From the NCBI RefSeq assembly GCF_000185385.1, contig NZ_GL622296.1, forward strand, positions 952,896 to 989,368: 36,473 nt of DNA, in the 5' to 3' direction. Shown here piece by piece: positions 7,056 through 15,581 of this stretch. The notes under the pieces are model-generated. The model ran no database searches. It had not been told where the DNA came from and saw only the letters and a list, made by a program, of their open reading frames with translations. The position numbers and the translations under genes were made by a program. Source of the DNA: Lachnoanaerobaculum saburreum DSM 3986. Lineage in GTDB: Bacteria > Bacillota > Clostridia > Lachnospirales > Lachnospiraceae. Numbering within the stretch: position 1 is the first letter of the stretch; every line of letters starts with the position of its first letter.

Positions 7056-8821
7056 TTGAATCTTTATATATACTTATAATAACCTCTCTTGCCTGTGCCG
7101 TTTTGGGCGTATTTTTGGTACTTAGGAGACTTTCTATGGTATCGGATGCCATTTCACATTCGGTGCTACTTGGAATAGTAATAGGATATTTTGTTACAAA
7201 GGATATAGGCAGTGTTTTTTTAATAATAGGTGCAAGTCTTTTCGGTGTTCTGACAACATTTTGTATAGAGCTTCTTATAAAAAGTAAAAGGGTTACCGAG
7301 GATGCTTCGGTTGGAATAGTTTTTCCTTTATTTTTTTCGGTAGCGGTTATACTTATTACAAGATATGCAAGAAATGTACATCTGGACACTGAGGTGGTTC
7401 TAATAGGTGAGATTATACTTGCTCCGCTTCATAGGATAAATTTTTTGGGATTTAGCCTTCCGAAGACTTTGGTGCAGATGAGCTTTGTGCTTTTGATAAA
7501 TATAGTATTTATAACCGTGTTTTTCAGGAAATTAAAAATCAGTTCATTTGATCCGGTGTATGCGACTGTGGCAGGAATTGCAGGAGCGGTTTTACATTAC
7601 AGCTTTATGGCATTGGTATCATTTACCGCCGTATCCGCATTTGAATCCGTGGGAGCAATACTTGCGATTGCATTTTTTATATCACCGGCTGCAAGTGCCT
7701 ATCTGATATCAAAGGATTTAAAAATAACAATATTGCTGGCATGTGTATATGCGGTTTTTAATTCATTTATAGGATATTTTCTTGCGGTAAAATTTAATGT
7801 ATCCATGTCAGGAATGTGTGCAGTGGTTTCAGGTATAACATTTTTGATAACCATGATGGTGTATCGCGGAGGGATATTTACAAGAATGATTAGGTATATA
7901 AATAACAGGAACCGTTTCAGCAGGGAACTTTTGATTTTACATATAGACAATCATTCAGGTAAGCAGGAAGCACTTGGAGAACTTGGCTACAGCACCATAA
8001 GGCAGCATATCGGTTGGTCTGACAGAAAACTTAAATATGTTTTGGACAGGCTTATAAAAAAGGGCTATGTTTACAGAGCAAAAGAAAGGGGGGTATACAG
8101 TCTAACAGAAACAGGAAAGAAATTAAGTGATGAGATAAAGCTTCATTACGGACTTATGGCAGGGGAAAATGATATGGCTAAGATAGACACCGGTAGAGAT
8201 GATTATATATTGGCGATTTATGAGCTTATTGAAAAGCAGGAAAATGCAACAAATAAAAAGATTGCGGACATTTTGGGTATTAAGGCAGCATCTGTAAGCG
8301 AGATGTTAAAAAAGCTTGTTGAGGAAGGTGATGTATACACCGAAAATAAAAGTATTTGTTTAACCGAAAGCGGAAAAAAAAGAGCCAGGGCTTTACTTAC
8401 CAAGCATAGACTATGGGAGCTGTTTTTGGTGGAGTATCTGGGATATTCATGGAAAAATGTACATGAGGATGCAAAGGCACTGGAATATGTCACGTCCAAC
8501 GGGTTAAAGGACAGATTGAATGAATTTTTAAATAAGCCCAGACATTGTCCGCATGGAAATGAAATATATGAGAATCATCCCGATGTGGATAAGCTTAAAA
8601 AGCTCTCGGAACTTTCAAAAGGGGCAAAGTGCAGGCTTCATAAGGTTGAAGATGACAGGGATTTACTTGAATATCTTGTAGAAAAGAAAATAAATTTGGG
8701 GGATGAGTTTATTATAAAGGATATTGATAATTTTGACGATTCGGTGCTTGTAAGCTCTGAAAGTGAAGATAAGCATATTGCGGGGAAGGCCGCAGTAAGG
8801 ATGATGGTGGAAGTTATTTAA
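7052..8821 (+). CDS. Fusion of metal ABC permease, winged helix and DtxR/TroR-like regulator
   Basis: A 589-aa protein, about twice the length of a normal permease. Residues 1-275 are a second ABC-3 permease ('SMVSDAISHSVLLGI', 'ESVGAILAIAFFISPAASA'). Residues 285-365 form a winged helix ('IRQHIGWSDRKLKYVLDRL', 'YSLTETGKKL'). Residues 380-589 are a DtxR-type protein: helix-turn-helix 'ATNKKIADILGIKAASVSEM', a dimerisation region with HRLWE and a VHEDAKALEY element, 'CPHGNEI' (499-505), and a C-terminal FeoA/SH3-like domain from about 525. By alignment to DtxR, ancillary ligands His79, Glu83 and His98 are kept (His452, Glu456, His471). Primary-site Cys102 and His106 fall on Lys475 and Tyr479, Glu105 on Glu478, and Met10 on Asp384. 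No stop, frameshift or internal ribosome site separates the parts. The regulator is probably membrane-tethered, unless cleaved or internally initiated. Confidence 0.85.
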   Translation: MIESLYILIITSLACAVLGVFLVLRRLSMVSDAISHSVLLGIVIGYFVTKDIGSVFLIIGASLFGVLTTFCIELLIKSKRVTEDASVGIVFPLFFSVAVILITRYARNVHLDTEVVLIGEIILAPLHRINFLGFSLPKTLVQMSFVLLINIVFITVFFRKLKISSFDPVYATVAGIAGAVLHYSFMALVSFTAVSAFESVGAILAIAFFISPAASAYLISKDLKITILLACVYAVFNSFIGYFLAVKFNVSMSGMCAVVSGITFLITMMVYRGGIFTRMIRYINNRNRFSRELLILHIDNHSGKQEALGELGYSTIRQHIGWSDRKLKYVLDRLIKKGYVYRAKERGVYSLTETGKKLSDEIKLHYGLMAGENDMAKIDTGRDDYILAIYELIEKQENATNKKIADILGIKAASVSEMLKKLVEEGDVYTENKSICLTESGKKRARALLTKHRLWELFLVEYLGYSWKNVHEDAKALEYVTSNGLKDRLNEFLNKPRHCPHGNEIYENHPDVDKLKKLSELSKGAKCRLHKVEDDRDLLEYLVEKKINLGDEFIIKDIDNFDDSVLVSSESEDKHIAGKAAVRMMVEVI

Positions 8822-8827
8822 ATAAAA

Positions 8828-8851
8828 AAGGTGCTGCATTTGCAACACCTT
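8828..8851. terminator. Bidirectional terminator between convergent genes
   Basis: AAGGTGCTGCA (8828-8838) pairs with TGCAACACCTT (8841-8851), one mismatch aside. It is flanked by A-rich sequence on the left and TTAAAAATT on the right. It sits in the 35-base gap between the converging metal transporter operon and the surface protein gene and can serve both strands. Confidence 0.7.
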
Positions 8852-8856
8852 AAAAA

Positions 8857-9894
8857 TTATCTGCTCTGTGTCCAGACACCTTCACCGTTTACAAAGTAAC
8901 GGTTGTTGTCAACCCACTGATTTGTAAGCATCTTACCGAGATTACTTCCGTTTTCTGTGCTGAGCCAGTACCACTTACCTGAGTATGGACTCTTTAACCA
9001 ACCTGTCACCATATAACCTCTGTTGTCGAAATAGTACCAGTTGCCGTCTATCTGCTGCCAGTTGTTTGTAGTATAGCTTCTGTCCGCATTGATATACCAC
9101 CAGCCTACATTGTCCTTTAACCATGCACCTTTATTACCTGAGTTGGAACCGTTCGGTCCGCCATTGCCGCCATTGTTGCTCTGTCCGCCAAGGTTTGATA
9201 AGATATCGTCATCTACATCAAATTCATCAGACTCTGTCCAGTTACCCTTAGAATTATTGCTGCTTATAGCACGGATTTTTACAGTGTAACTGCCTTTGCC
9301 GTTTTCACGGATTTTGCTGCGGAAATCATAGCTTGTACCGCTTGTTGTAACAGTATCTTTGATAACATTGTTTCGGTACAGCTTTACTTCGTACTTGCTT
9401 GCATAATCCGCACTGTTCCAGGAGATAACGGGACTGTCATCATCACCCCAGTTGATATCGCTTACTTCCAATGCACTGTTGTCACCTGCGCTTGTCTTTG
9501 GAAGTGTAACTGTAACAGATAAATTTGTACCGCTTGTGGAAATCTTAGTGATGGTAGCTCCCTTGCCTGTCTTATCATTAAGCTGAATATTGCCGCTGGG
9601 GGTACCTTTAAAAGTATAGTCCTCATCAGACTTTAATTTAAGTGTAACCTTCGGTTTCTTACCATAGTCTGTGTTTGTAATTGAAGAAAGCTTCACTTCA
9701 CTTACGCCGGTGCTGTCACTGTCCACATCAACATTGCCGGCAGCCATGTTCGGTGCAAGATCATAATCTATATTGATCTTAACATTTTGAATTACTGTTT
9801 TTGCATTCTTTGCAAATGCCATGCTTGACATTCCAAGAATCATTGATGCTGTCAAAACAACTGACACAATCTTTTTTAAACTTCTTTGAATCAT
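8857..9894 (-). CDS. Secreted protein with fibronectin-like region and choline-binding-type repeats
   Basis: The protein has 345 aa from the chosen start. A signal peptide spans about residues 1-28 ('IVSVVLTASMILGMSSMAFA'). Beta-rich domains follow, the second resembling fibronectin type III ('DSPVISWNSADYASKYEVKLY'). Next come an Asn/Gly linker ('GGNGGPNGSNSG') and three or four cell-wall-binding repeats of the WYYFD/GW type ('GWWYINADRSY', 'GNWYYFDNRGYMVTGW', 'GKWYWLSTENG'). Such repeats attach proteins non-covalently to the envelope, classically to choline. No catalytic domain is visible. I moved the start to ATG 9894: the longer start at 9906 begins inside the GGAGG ribosome site. Confidence 0.8.
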   Translation of the reverse strand: MIQRSLKKIVSVVLTASMILGMSSMAFAKNAKTVIQNVKINIDYDLAPNMAAGNVDVDSDSTGVSEVKLSSITNTDYGKKPKVTLKLKSDEDYTFKGTPSGNIQLNDKTGKGATITKISTSGTNLSVTVTLPKTSAGDNSALEVSDINWGDDDSPVISWNSADYASKYEVKLYRNNVIKDTVTTSGTSYDFRSKIRENGKGSYTVKIRAISSNNSKGNWTESDEFDVDDDILSNLGGQSNNGGNGGPNGSNSGNKGAWLKDNVGWWYINADRSYTTNNWQQIDGNWYYFDNRGYMVTGWLKSPYSGKWYWLSTENGSNLGKMLTNQWVDNNRYFVNGEGVWTQSR

Positions 9895-10061
9895 ATAATC
9901 CTCCATTCTGCAGGCTTCCCTGCCAGATAAATATTTTAATGCTATGTCTATATTCTAAAGCATTTTTTATACAAAAAATAGTCCTTTACACTTAAGTTTA
10001 TCTTACTTAATTGTAACTATTTTTGAATATATTAGGAAAGAAAAAAATATATTTTGAAAAT

Positions 10062-10961
10062 TCACAGAATATTATCAGGAGTGATCTCCTGCACTATCTT
10101 TTTTGCGATTTTTATGAAGGTTTTGGCGGCCAGTGAGAGATTTCTTTCAGATAAAAGTCCGATGCCTAGTGTACGGAATGCAGACGGATAAGTAGGAAAT
10201 TTATTGATATTTCCATTGTGACAATTTATGACCAGGTCTGCAAGAAGTGCAATGCCGAGATTTCTTTCTACCATCTTTATAATGGTATAATCATCACGAC
10301 AGGTAAAATTCTTTGTAATCTTGGATTTTTGTTTCTGTAAAAAAAGTGAAATATCATCTCTGTCCATACCGGATTCCGAATATATAAAGGGATAGTCTTC
10401 AAATATGCTTGCAGGGAAAATTCCATGGTAAGCTTGTGGAAGTACAAAATCTTTTGAAGTGATAATATATAGAGGATCTCTTGACATAGTAATAAACTTA
10501 AAAGGGTGGTCAGGGCTCCAGCTTAGGAATCCGAAGTCAATACTTCCGTCCATAATCCACTTCTCCACATCTATCATTCGTCCCTCTTTTACAGATATGG
10601 TGATATTCGGATATTTATTCTTATATTCCTGTAACATAGGTGGCAGCCACTGAGCGGCAATACTCGGATAAGTGCCTATAGACAGTGAACCTGTATACAG
10701 TCCGTTTATAGAATCTATAGACTCATTAAATACATTGTAATACTTTGAAATCATCTGAATATAGGGAAGCAGATCATTTCCTATCTTTGTAAGCTCCACA
10801 CCATGATTGGTTCTTGTGAAGAAAATTATTCCGGTCTCTTCTTCAATTTTTCTTATGGCGTGACTGACACCCGATTGAGAATATCCCATACGTTCTGCGG
10901 TCATTGTAAGATTTTTTGTTACAGCGATGTCATTGAGCAGTAAAAATTTGTTAATATCCAT
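10062..10961 (-). CDS. LysR-family transcriptional regulator
   Basis: The protein has about 299 aa. The N-terminal winged helix is visible at residues 1-60 ('FLLLNDIAVTKNLTMTAERM', 'SQSGVSHAIRKIEEETGIIFF', 'ELTKIG'). A type-2 periplasmic-binding effector domain begins near residue 90 ('GSLSIGTYPSIAAQWLPPML'). I chose the ATG at 10961 because AAGGAG lies directly upstream on the minus strand; the longer start at 10985 overlaps that site. It is divergent from prdC and shares a 269-base intergenic region with it, which makes control of the prd cluster plausible. Known prd clusters use PrdR instead. The effector is unknown. Confidence 0.82.
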   Translation of the reverse strand: MDINKFLLLNDIAVTKNLTMTAERMGYSQSGVSHAIRKIEEETGIIFFTRTNHGVELTKIGNDLLPYIQMISKYYNVFNESIDSINGLYTGSLSIGTYPSIAAQWLPPMLQEYKNKYPNITISVKEGRMIDVEKWIMDGSIDFGFLSWSPDHPFKFITMSRDPLYIITSKDFVLPQAYHGIFPASIFEDYPFIYSESGMDRDDISLFLQKQKSKITKNFTCRDDYTIIKMVERNLGIALLADLVINCHNGNINKFPTYPSAFRTLGIGLLSERNLSLAAKTFIKIAKKIVQEITPDNIL

Positions 10962-11230
10962 GTGTTCTCCTTTCAAGCCGGGCATTAAATTAGATATGTC
11001 ATATATTCATACCTAAGATTACTTTTTATCCATTTACTAATACCATATTTTATACTATAATGCAAGCATAGATGATAAAAACTTAACAAAATACATAATT
11101 GAAACTTCTATTATTTTAAAATAGATTATGATAAATTTGTAAGAAATTCATGCTTTATCTTATTTCTTGCTCAAAAATGTTAAATACATTTATTGTAAAT
11201 AAGAATAAAAGGGGGAATGGAGAGGATTCA
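10962..11230. promoter_or_regulatory. Divergent control region between LysR gene and prdC
   Basis: This AT-rich region should hold both promoters. For prdC a weak candidate is TTGAAA (11099-11104) with TAGATT (11122-11127), 17 bases apart. An imperfect inverted repeat (TCTATT and AATAGA) overlaps this spacer. For the LysR gene, TTGCAT and TATTAG on the minus strand are possible, 17 bases apart around 11035-11065. I found no clear sigma-54 promoter (TGGCAC-N5-TTGC) in this region, although sigma-54 control is described for other prd operons. Confidence 0.35.
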
Positions 11231-12526
11231 ATGAAATATACTTTTAAGTTGCGACAGCATATTGGAGTACCTTCCGAGCCGGCAGTTAAGCCCGGAGATA
11301 AGGTACAAAGAGGAGAAAAGATTGCAAAAAGACCGAAAGAGTCACTTGGGGCCAATATTTTCTCAAGTGTAGACGGTGTAGTTACAGAAGTGGATGATGA
11401 TCATATCATTGTAGAAGAAGAGAATACAGACTTTTCAAAGTATGTAAAACTTTCAGGGCAGACTCCAAAGGAACTTGTAGAGGAGAGCGGACTTGTAGGA
11501 CTTGGCGGTGCAGGTTTTCCGACTTATATTAAGATGAACTTTGATTTTGGAGGAGAAGGAATACTTGTAGTGAATGCTGCGGAGTGCGAGCCGATACTTT
11601 CTCACAATATCGCAAGAATTGAAGATGAGCCGGAAAAGCTTATTGAAGCAATGAAGATCGTAATGGAAACGGTTCATGCCGTCAGAGGTATTATAGGCAT
11701 TAAGAAAATACATGAAAAAGCTATAGACAGATTAAAAGAAGTAATAGACGATTCTACAATAAGTATTCATGAACTTCAAAATATTTATCCTATGGGAGAA
11801 GAAAGAGCTCTTCTAAGAGAGACTATAGGTATACTTTTAGAGCCTGAAAAGTTCCCGTCAGATGCAAAAGCTGTTGTCTTAAATGTAGAGACTCTGTATA
11901 GACTTAGAGAAGCCGTACTTGATAAGAAGCCTTTGATGGATAAGGATATGACGGTAGCAGGCAAGTTGACTGAGAACGGAAGTATTCATGTATTCTTTGA
12001 TATACCGATTGGAACAAGTGTAGAGAGTGTGATTGAGAAAGCCGGCGGTATCGGAAGTGAGTATGGTGAGATTATTATGGGTGGACCTTTCACAGGCAAG
12101 AGAACGTATCTTGATCAGCCTGTTATAAAGACTACAGGCGGTATTATAGTAGCGGAAACATTCTGGCAGGGACCAAAAAAGATTGGACTTTTGGTATGTG
12201 CCTGTGGCGGTGATGAAGCCAGACTTAGAGAGCAGGCTGCAAGTATGGGCAGTGAGGTGGTAGGTGTAGAGTTTTGTAAGCAGGCAAGGCAGGTCAAAGG
12301 CACAAGAAAATGTGAAAATCCGGGTATATGTCCGGGACAGGTGCAAAAGGTTCTGAAGCTCAAAAAAGCAGGTGCGGAGGGACTTCTAATCAGCAATTGT
12401 ACGGACTGTAGTAATACGGTTATGTCTTGTGCGCCACAGCTTAAACTTCCTGTATATCACTGTACGGACGGTGCAATGCGTTCTGTGAACAAGAAACTGA
12501 TAAGAAAGTTTAAAGAGACTTCCTGA
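11231..12526 (+). CDS. prdC: Proline reductase-associated electron transfer protein PrdC (RnfC-like)
   Basis: The protein has 431 aa from ATG 11231, which has GGAGAGG at 11219-11225. A longer frame opens at 11150 but has no ribosome site. The N-terminal part is RnfC-like ('GVPSEPAVKPGDKVQRGEKI', then the Gly-rich 'GLVGLGGAGFPTYIKM' nucleotide/flavin region). An SLBB-like segment lies around 'GSIHVFFDIPIGTSVESVIE'. The C-terminus carries cysteines suited to iron-sulfur or redox work ('LLVCACGGDEARL', 'KCENPGICPGQ', 'NCTDCSNTVMSCA'). PrdC is thought to pass electrons, probably from NADH, to D-proline reductase. It is the first gene of the cluster and is followed by prdA after 66 bases. All positions I could suspect of selenocysteine are encoded as Cys. 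Confidence 0.88.
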   Translation: MKYTFKLRQHIGVPSEPAVKPGDKVQRGEKIAKRPKESLGANIFSSVDGVVTEVDDDHIIVEEENTDFSKYVKLSGQTPKELVEESGLVGLGGAGFPTYIKMNFDFGGEGILVVNAAECEPILSHNIARIEDEPEKLIEAMKIVMETVHAVRGIIGIKKIHEKAIDRLKEVIDDSTISIHELQNIYPMGEERALLRETIGILLEPEKFPSDAKAVVLNVETLYRLREAVLDKKPLMDKDMTVAGKLTENGSIHVFFDIPIGTSVESVIEKAGGIGSEYGEIIMGGPFTGKRTYLDQPVIKTTGGIIVAETFWQGPKKIGLLVCACGGDEARLREQAASMGSEVVGVEFCKQARQVKGTRKCENPGICPGQVQKVLKLKKAGAEGLLISNCTDCSNTVMSCAPQLKLPVYHCTDGAMRSVNKKLIRKFKETS

Positions 12527-12592
12527 TATAATAAGCAGTAATTAAGTAGCATGGCTACATAATATAAACATAACATAAAAAGGAGGGTATGT

Positions 12593-14374
12593 ATGTCAAT
12601 AACAAAGGAAACTTTGGAAAAGCATTTGAAGGATCCGGCAATATTTTGTTGCAGGAGAGAGAAGGGGCTGGTTATCAGTGCCGCTGATTTGGAGGACCCG
12701 GGACTGTTTGAGGATATGCAGGATGCAGGTCTTCTTACACTAAGTCCTGACGGCTTGAGAATCGAACAGGTTATCGGAGCCACATTACTTAAAGATGTGG
12801 AAGCATTAACACCTATTACTCGTGATGTTATAGATAGGGTTAATGAGGTGGGAGAAGAAAAGGCTCATGAGATTAAGGCAAAAGAAGAAAAAGAAGTAAA
12901 AGAAGTAAAAAATGTAGTCGAATCTGGAGGAGACGGAATGATTCATATTGAGATCGGAAAAGCGGAGAAATTTGAGGGACTGAAGCTTTGTGTACCTGTA
13001 TTTTCACAGGGTAATGCACCTGCGGCACCTGAAGCAAAGTCAGATGAAAAATTGGGTGAAAAGACAGTTATTCGTCAGTTGTTAAAGAAGCATATCAAGA
13101 TCAAAGATGTAAAGCTTGGCAAAGAAACAAAGATTAAAGACGGTGTTATTACAATAGATAAGAGTATTGTTGAAAGAGCTGTGAAAGAGGACGGACTTTG
13201 CAAGAGCTTGGAACTTGAAGTTATTCATCCTTCAAACAGACATATCTATACCGAGACGATAATGGATATCTGCCCTATCGCTACAAAGGTAGAAGGAGAA
13301 CTTGGACAGGGTGTTACAAAGGTTGCTGACGGTGTTGTATTCATGCTTACAGGTGTGGATGAGGATGGAGTTCAGGTTCATGAGTTCGGTTCATCAGAAG
13401 GATACCTTGATGAGAAGATGTTCTTCGGACATCCCGGATGTGCAGATGAGAACGATATAATCATCCGTTGCCATGCCGTTATACAGAGACTTTCAGGTAT
13501 GACAAGACCGGGTCCTTTTGCAGCACATAAGTGTCAGGATTATATCATCCAGGCAGTCAGAGAGCAGTTAAAAGACTATGATGGTGAAGTTGTTCGTGAA
13601 GAGGTTTGTGAGGATGTAAGACGTGTAGGTAATCCGAGAGTTGTTCTTGTAAAAGAGATCATGGGACAGGGTGCTATGCATGATAATATTATATGTCCGT
13701 TGGAGCCATGTGGAGTTTTAGGCGGACAAAAGAATGTAGACTGTGGAAATGTTCCTATAATCTTAACACCTAACCAAGTTAGAGACGGATCAATCCATGC
13801 ACTCACCTGTATAGGACCTGCAACAAAGGAGATGACTCGTCATTATATCAGAGAACCTCTCGTAGAGGGTCTTGCAGCAGATAGCGAGCTTGATCTTATA
13901 GGTGTTGTATTTATAGGTTCACCACAGGTTAATGATGAAAAGTTATGGGTATCTGAAAGACTTGGAAGTATGCTTGAGACACTTGATCTTGACGGTGTTA
14001 TCATCACAACTGAAGGATTTGGAAACAACCATATAGACTTCATACAGCATATCGGACAGGCAGGAAAGAGAAATATCCCTGTAGTAGGTGTTTCATTCTG
14101 TGCATATCAAGGACAGCTTGTTGTAGGTAATGAGTACGCTACAGCAATGGTGGAAGAGAACATGGATAAGGGTGGATTTGAAAACGATATAGCAGGATGC
14201 TCATGTGTTACAACTGAGGTTGCTGCAAGAGCAATCCAGATGTTAAAGAACAGAATGGCGGGAGTTGAGGTTAAGCCGGCACAAAAGAAGTGGAACAATG
14301 ATGTAATTAATGCAAATAACAGACTTCTTGGGCTTCCTGAGACAAAACTCGTTGAAAGCGGAACATTACATTAA
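12593..14374 (+). CDS. prdA: D-proline reductase proprotein PrdA
   Basis: The protein has 593 aa. It is made as a proprotein that cleaves itself, giving a beta fragment whose first residue becomes the catalytic pyruvoyl group that binds D-proline. The cleavage motif 'DGSIHALTC' places the cut at Thr405-Cys406. This yields fragments of 405 and 188 aa, consistent with the roughly 45 and 23 kDa subunits known for the enzyme. The N-terminal region has the typical 'DPAIFCCRREKG' and 'DAGLLTLSPDGL' blocks. The beta part has 'EGFGNNHIDF' and 'GVSFCAYQGQLVVGNEY'. The ribosome site is AAGGAGGG. With PrdB it reduces D-proline to 5-aminovalerate. Confidence 0.93.
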   Translation: MSITKETLEKHLKDPAIFCCRREKGLVISAADLEDPGLFEDMQDAGLLTLSPDGLRIEQVIGATLLKDVEALTPITRDVIDRVNEVGEEKAHEIKAKEEKEVKEVKNVVESGGDGMIHIEIGKAEKFEGLKLCVPVFSQGNAPAAPEAKSDEKLGEKTVIRQLLKKHIKIKDVKLGKETKIKDGVITIDKSIVERAVKEDGLCKSLELEVIHPSNRHIYTETIMDICPIATKVEGELGQGVTKVADGVVFMLTGVDEDGVQVHEFGSSEGYLDEKMFFGHPGCADENDIIIRCHAVIQRLSGMTRPGPFAAHKCQDYIIQAVREQLKDYDGEVVREEVCEDVRRVGNPRVVLVKEIMGQGAMHDNIICPLEPCGVLGGQKNVDCGNVPIILTPNQVRDGSIHALTCIGPATKEMTRHYIREPLVEGLAADSELDLIGVVFIGSPQVNDEKLWVSERLGSMLETLDLDGVIITTEGFGNNHIDFIQHIGQAGKRNIPVVGVSFCAYQGQLVVGNEYATAMVEENMDKGGFENDIAGCSCVTTEVAARAIQMLKNRMAGVEVKPAQKKWNNDVINANNRLLGLPETKLVESGTLH

Positions 14375-14399
14375 TTATAGAAAGTAGAGGGGTACAAAA

Positions 14400-14867
14400 A
14401 TGTTTGAGTACATGATAAATCCCGTATTGATGGAAGGAACTCTAAAGGAAACAGTAGGTGACAGCATGAAAATACATCTAAGGGGAAGATTAGGTGTGCT
14501 GACATTGCCAAGATATTTTTTTAAGGGTCAAAGTGATCCGGTAGCGGGAGATAAGGTCAGATTTTACTTCAGTTATATTCAGGTAGTGGAAAAAGAAGGC
14601 GACTATGATATAAATTCGTTAAAAACATATGATGAGGTATATCCTTGCCTGGTCGGCGGAAAAATATCAATGTACAATGATACGGCTGTTGAAGTAAAGG
14701 CTCTTGAGGACTCAATAACAATTTTTGTACCCAGAAGGTGGGTATTTACCCAAAAGGATTTGGATGACGGCTTAAGCGTAGAATTTTATATCAGTGCCGT
14801 TGAATTAATTGCCGATAACAGGAGGAATAATAATGAGATTAACAACAGTAGAAGGTATGCAGTCTGA
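14400..14867 (+). CDS. Small prd-cluster protein (CBO2463/CBO2479-type)
   Basis: A 155-aa protein with no recognisable enzyme motif. It looks like a compact beta-rich protein: 'MKIHLRGRLGVLTLPRYFF', 'GDKVRFYFSYIQVVE' and 'ISMYNDTAVEVKALEDSITI'. A gene of this type, named after C. botulinum loci CBO2463/CBO2479, is to my recollection common in prd clusters; its function is not known. Its end overlaps the start of prdB by 35 bases, so it is translated from the same message and its amount is likely coupled to PrdB. The ribosome site is AGAGGGG (14385-14391). Confidence 0.6.
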   Translation: MFEYMINPVLMEGTLKETVGDSMKIHLRGRLGVLTLPRYFFKGQSDPVAGDKVRFYFSYIQVVEKEGDYDINSLKTYDEVYPCLVGGKISMYNDTAVEVKALEDSITIFVPRRWVFTQKDLDDGLSVEFYISAVELIADNRRNNNEINNSRRYAV

Positions 14868-15558
14868 GATCTTCGTACCGGTTACACCAAAGCCGGTGTT
14901 TACAGAGTTGAAAAAGCCTTTAAGCGAGTGCAAAGTTGCTTTTATTACAGCAGGCGGTATCCATAAGAAAGATCAGAAGCCTTTTAATACATCAGGTGAT
15001 TTTTCATATCGTACAATACCGTTTGATACACCTTCAGATCAGCTTATGGTTACACATGGCGGATTTGACAACTCCGATATCAATAAGGATGTCAATGCTA
15101 TGTTCCCGATAGACAGATTACATGAGCTTGTAAAGGAAGGATTTATCGGTTCATTACCGGAAGAGACATATACATTTATGGGCGGCGGCGGAAACGTTGA
15201 GAAGTTTATGAATGAGACAGGACCTGAAATAGCCAGAAAACTTAAAGCGCAGGGCGTAGATATAGTTCTTTGTACAGGCGGATGCGGTACTTGCCACCGT
15301 TCAGCAACTATTGTTACGAGATGTTGTGAGCAGGAAGGAATGAGTTGTGTTGTTATAGCGGCACTGCCACCTATTGCAAGACAGCAGGGTGCTCCAAGAA
15401 TCACAGCACCTCATGTGCCGATTGGTTCAAATGCAGGTGAGCCGAACAATATTCCACAGCAGACCGCAATCATCAAGGAGTCTTTAGAGTGGGTAAGAGA
15501 TTGTCCAAGCTTTAACCAGACAAAGGTACTTCCTTACGAATACAGACATAATGTATAA
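14833..15558 (+). CDS. prdB: D-proline reductase subunit PrdB, cysteine variant
   Basis: The protein has 241 aa from ATG 14833, with AGGAGG at 14820-14825. This is the subunit that normally carries the catalytic selenocysteine of D-proline reductase, read from an in-frame TGA. Here the motif is 'VLCTGGCGTCHRSATIVTRC' and codon 151 (15283-15285) is TGC. The protein is therefore a cysteine homologue with a C151-x-x-C154 pair, and no recoding element is needed. The rest is typical: 'TAGGIHKKDQKPFN', 'THGGFDN', 'MFPIDRLHELV' and 'LPPIARQQGAPRI'. Length agrees with the family. It is the last gene before the terminator at 15582. Confidence 0.93.
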   Translation: MRLTTVEGMQSEIFVPVTPKPVFTELKKPLSECKVAFITAGGIHKKDQKPFNTSGDFSYRTIPFDTPSDQLMVTHGGFDNSDINKDVNAMFPIDRLHELVKEGFIGSLPEETYTFMGGGGNVEKFMNETGPEIARKLKAQGVDIVLCTGGCGTCHRSATIVTRCCEQEGMSCVVIAALPPIARQQGAPRITAPHVPIGSNAGEPNNIPQQTAIIKESLEWVRDCPSFNQTKVLPYEYRHNV

Positions 15559-15581
15559 CGGTCTTTGACAAATGAAGCTTT

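Noticed and set aside
9895-9906. Longer start of the choline-binding-type protein
   Set aside because: The first codons are the GGAGG ribosome site of the downstream ATG, and the signal peptide fits the shorter form.
11150-11230. N-terminal extension of PrdC
   Set aside because: No ribosome site lies before 11150, the residues do not look like PrdC, and ATG 11231 has GGAGAGG.
10962-11230. Sigma-54 promoter for prdC
   Set aside because: I looked for the TGGCAC-N5-TTGC pattern expected from other prd operons and found no acceptable match.
12181-12210. Selenocysteine codon in PrdC
   Set aside because: I checked the Cys-rich LLVCACGG region because some PrdC proteins may be selenoproteins; the codons are TGT and no in-frame TGA occurs.
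12115-12396. Minus-strand open frame inside prdC
   Set aside because: It is a shadow of the prdC reading frame with no ribosome site or family resemblance.
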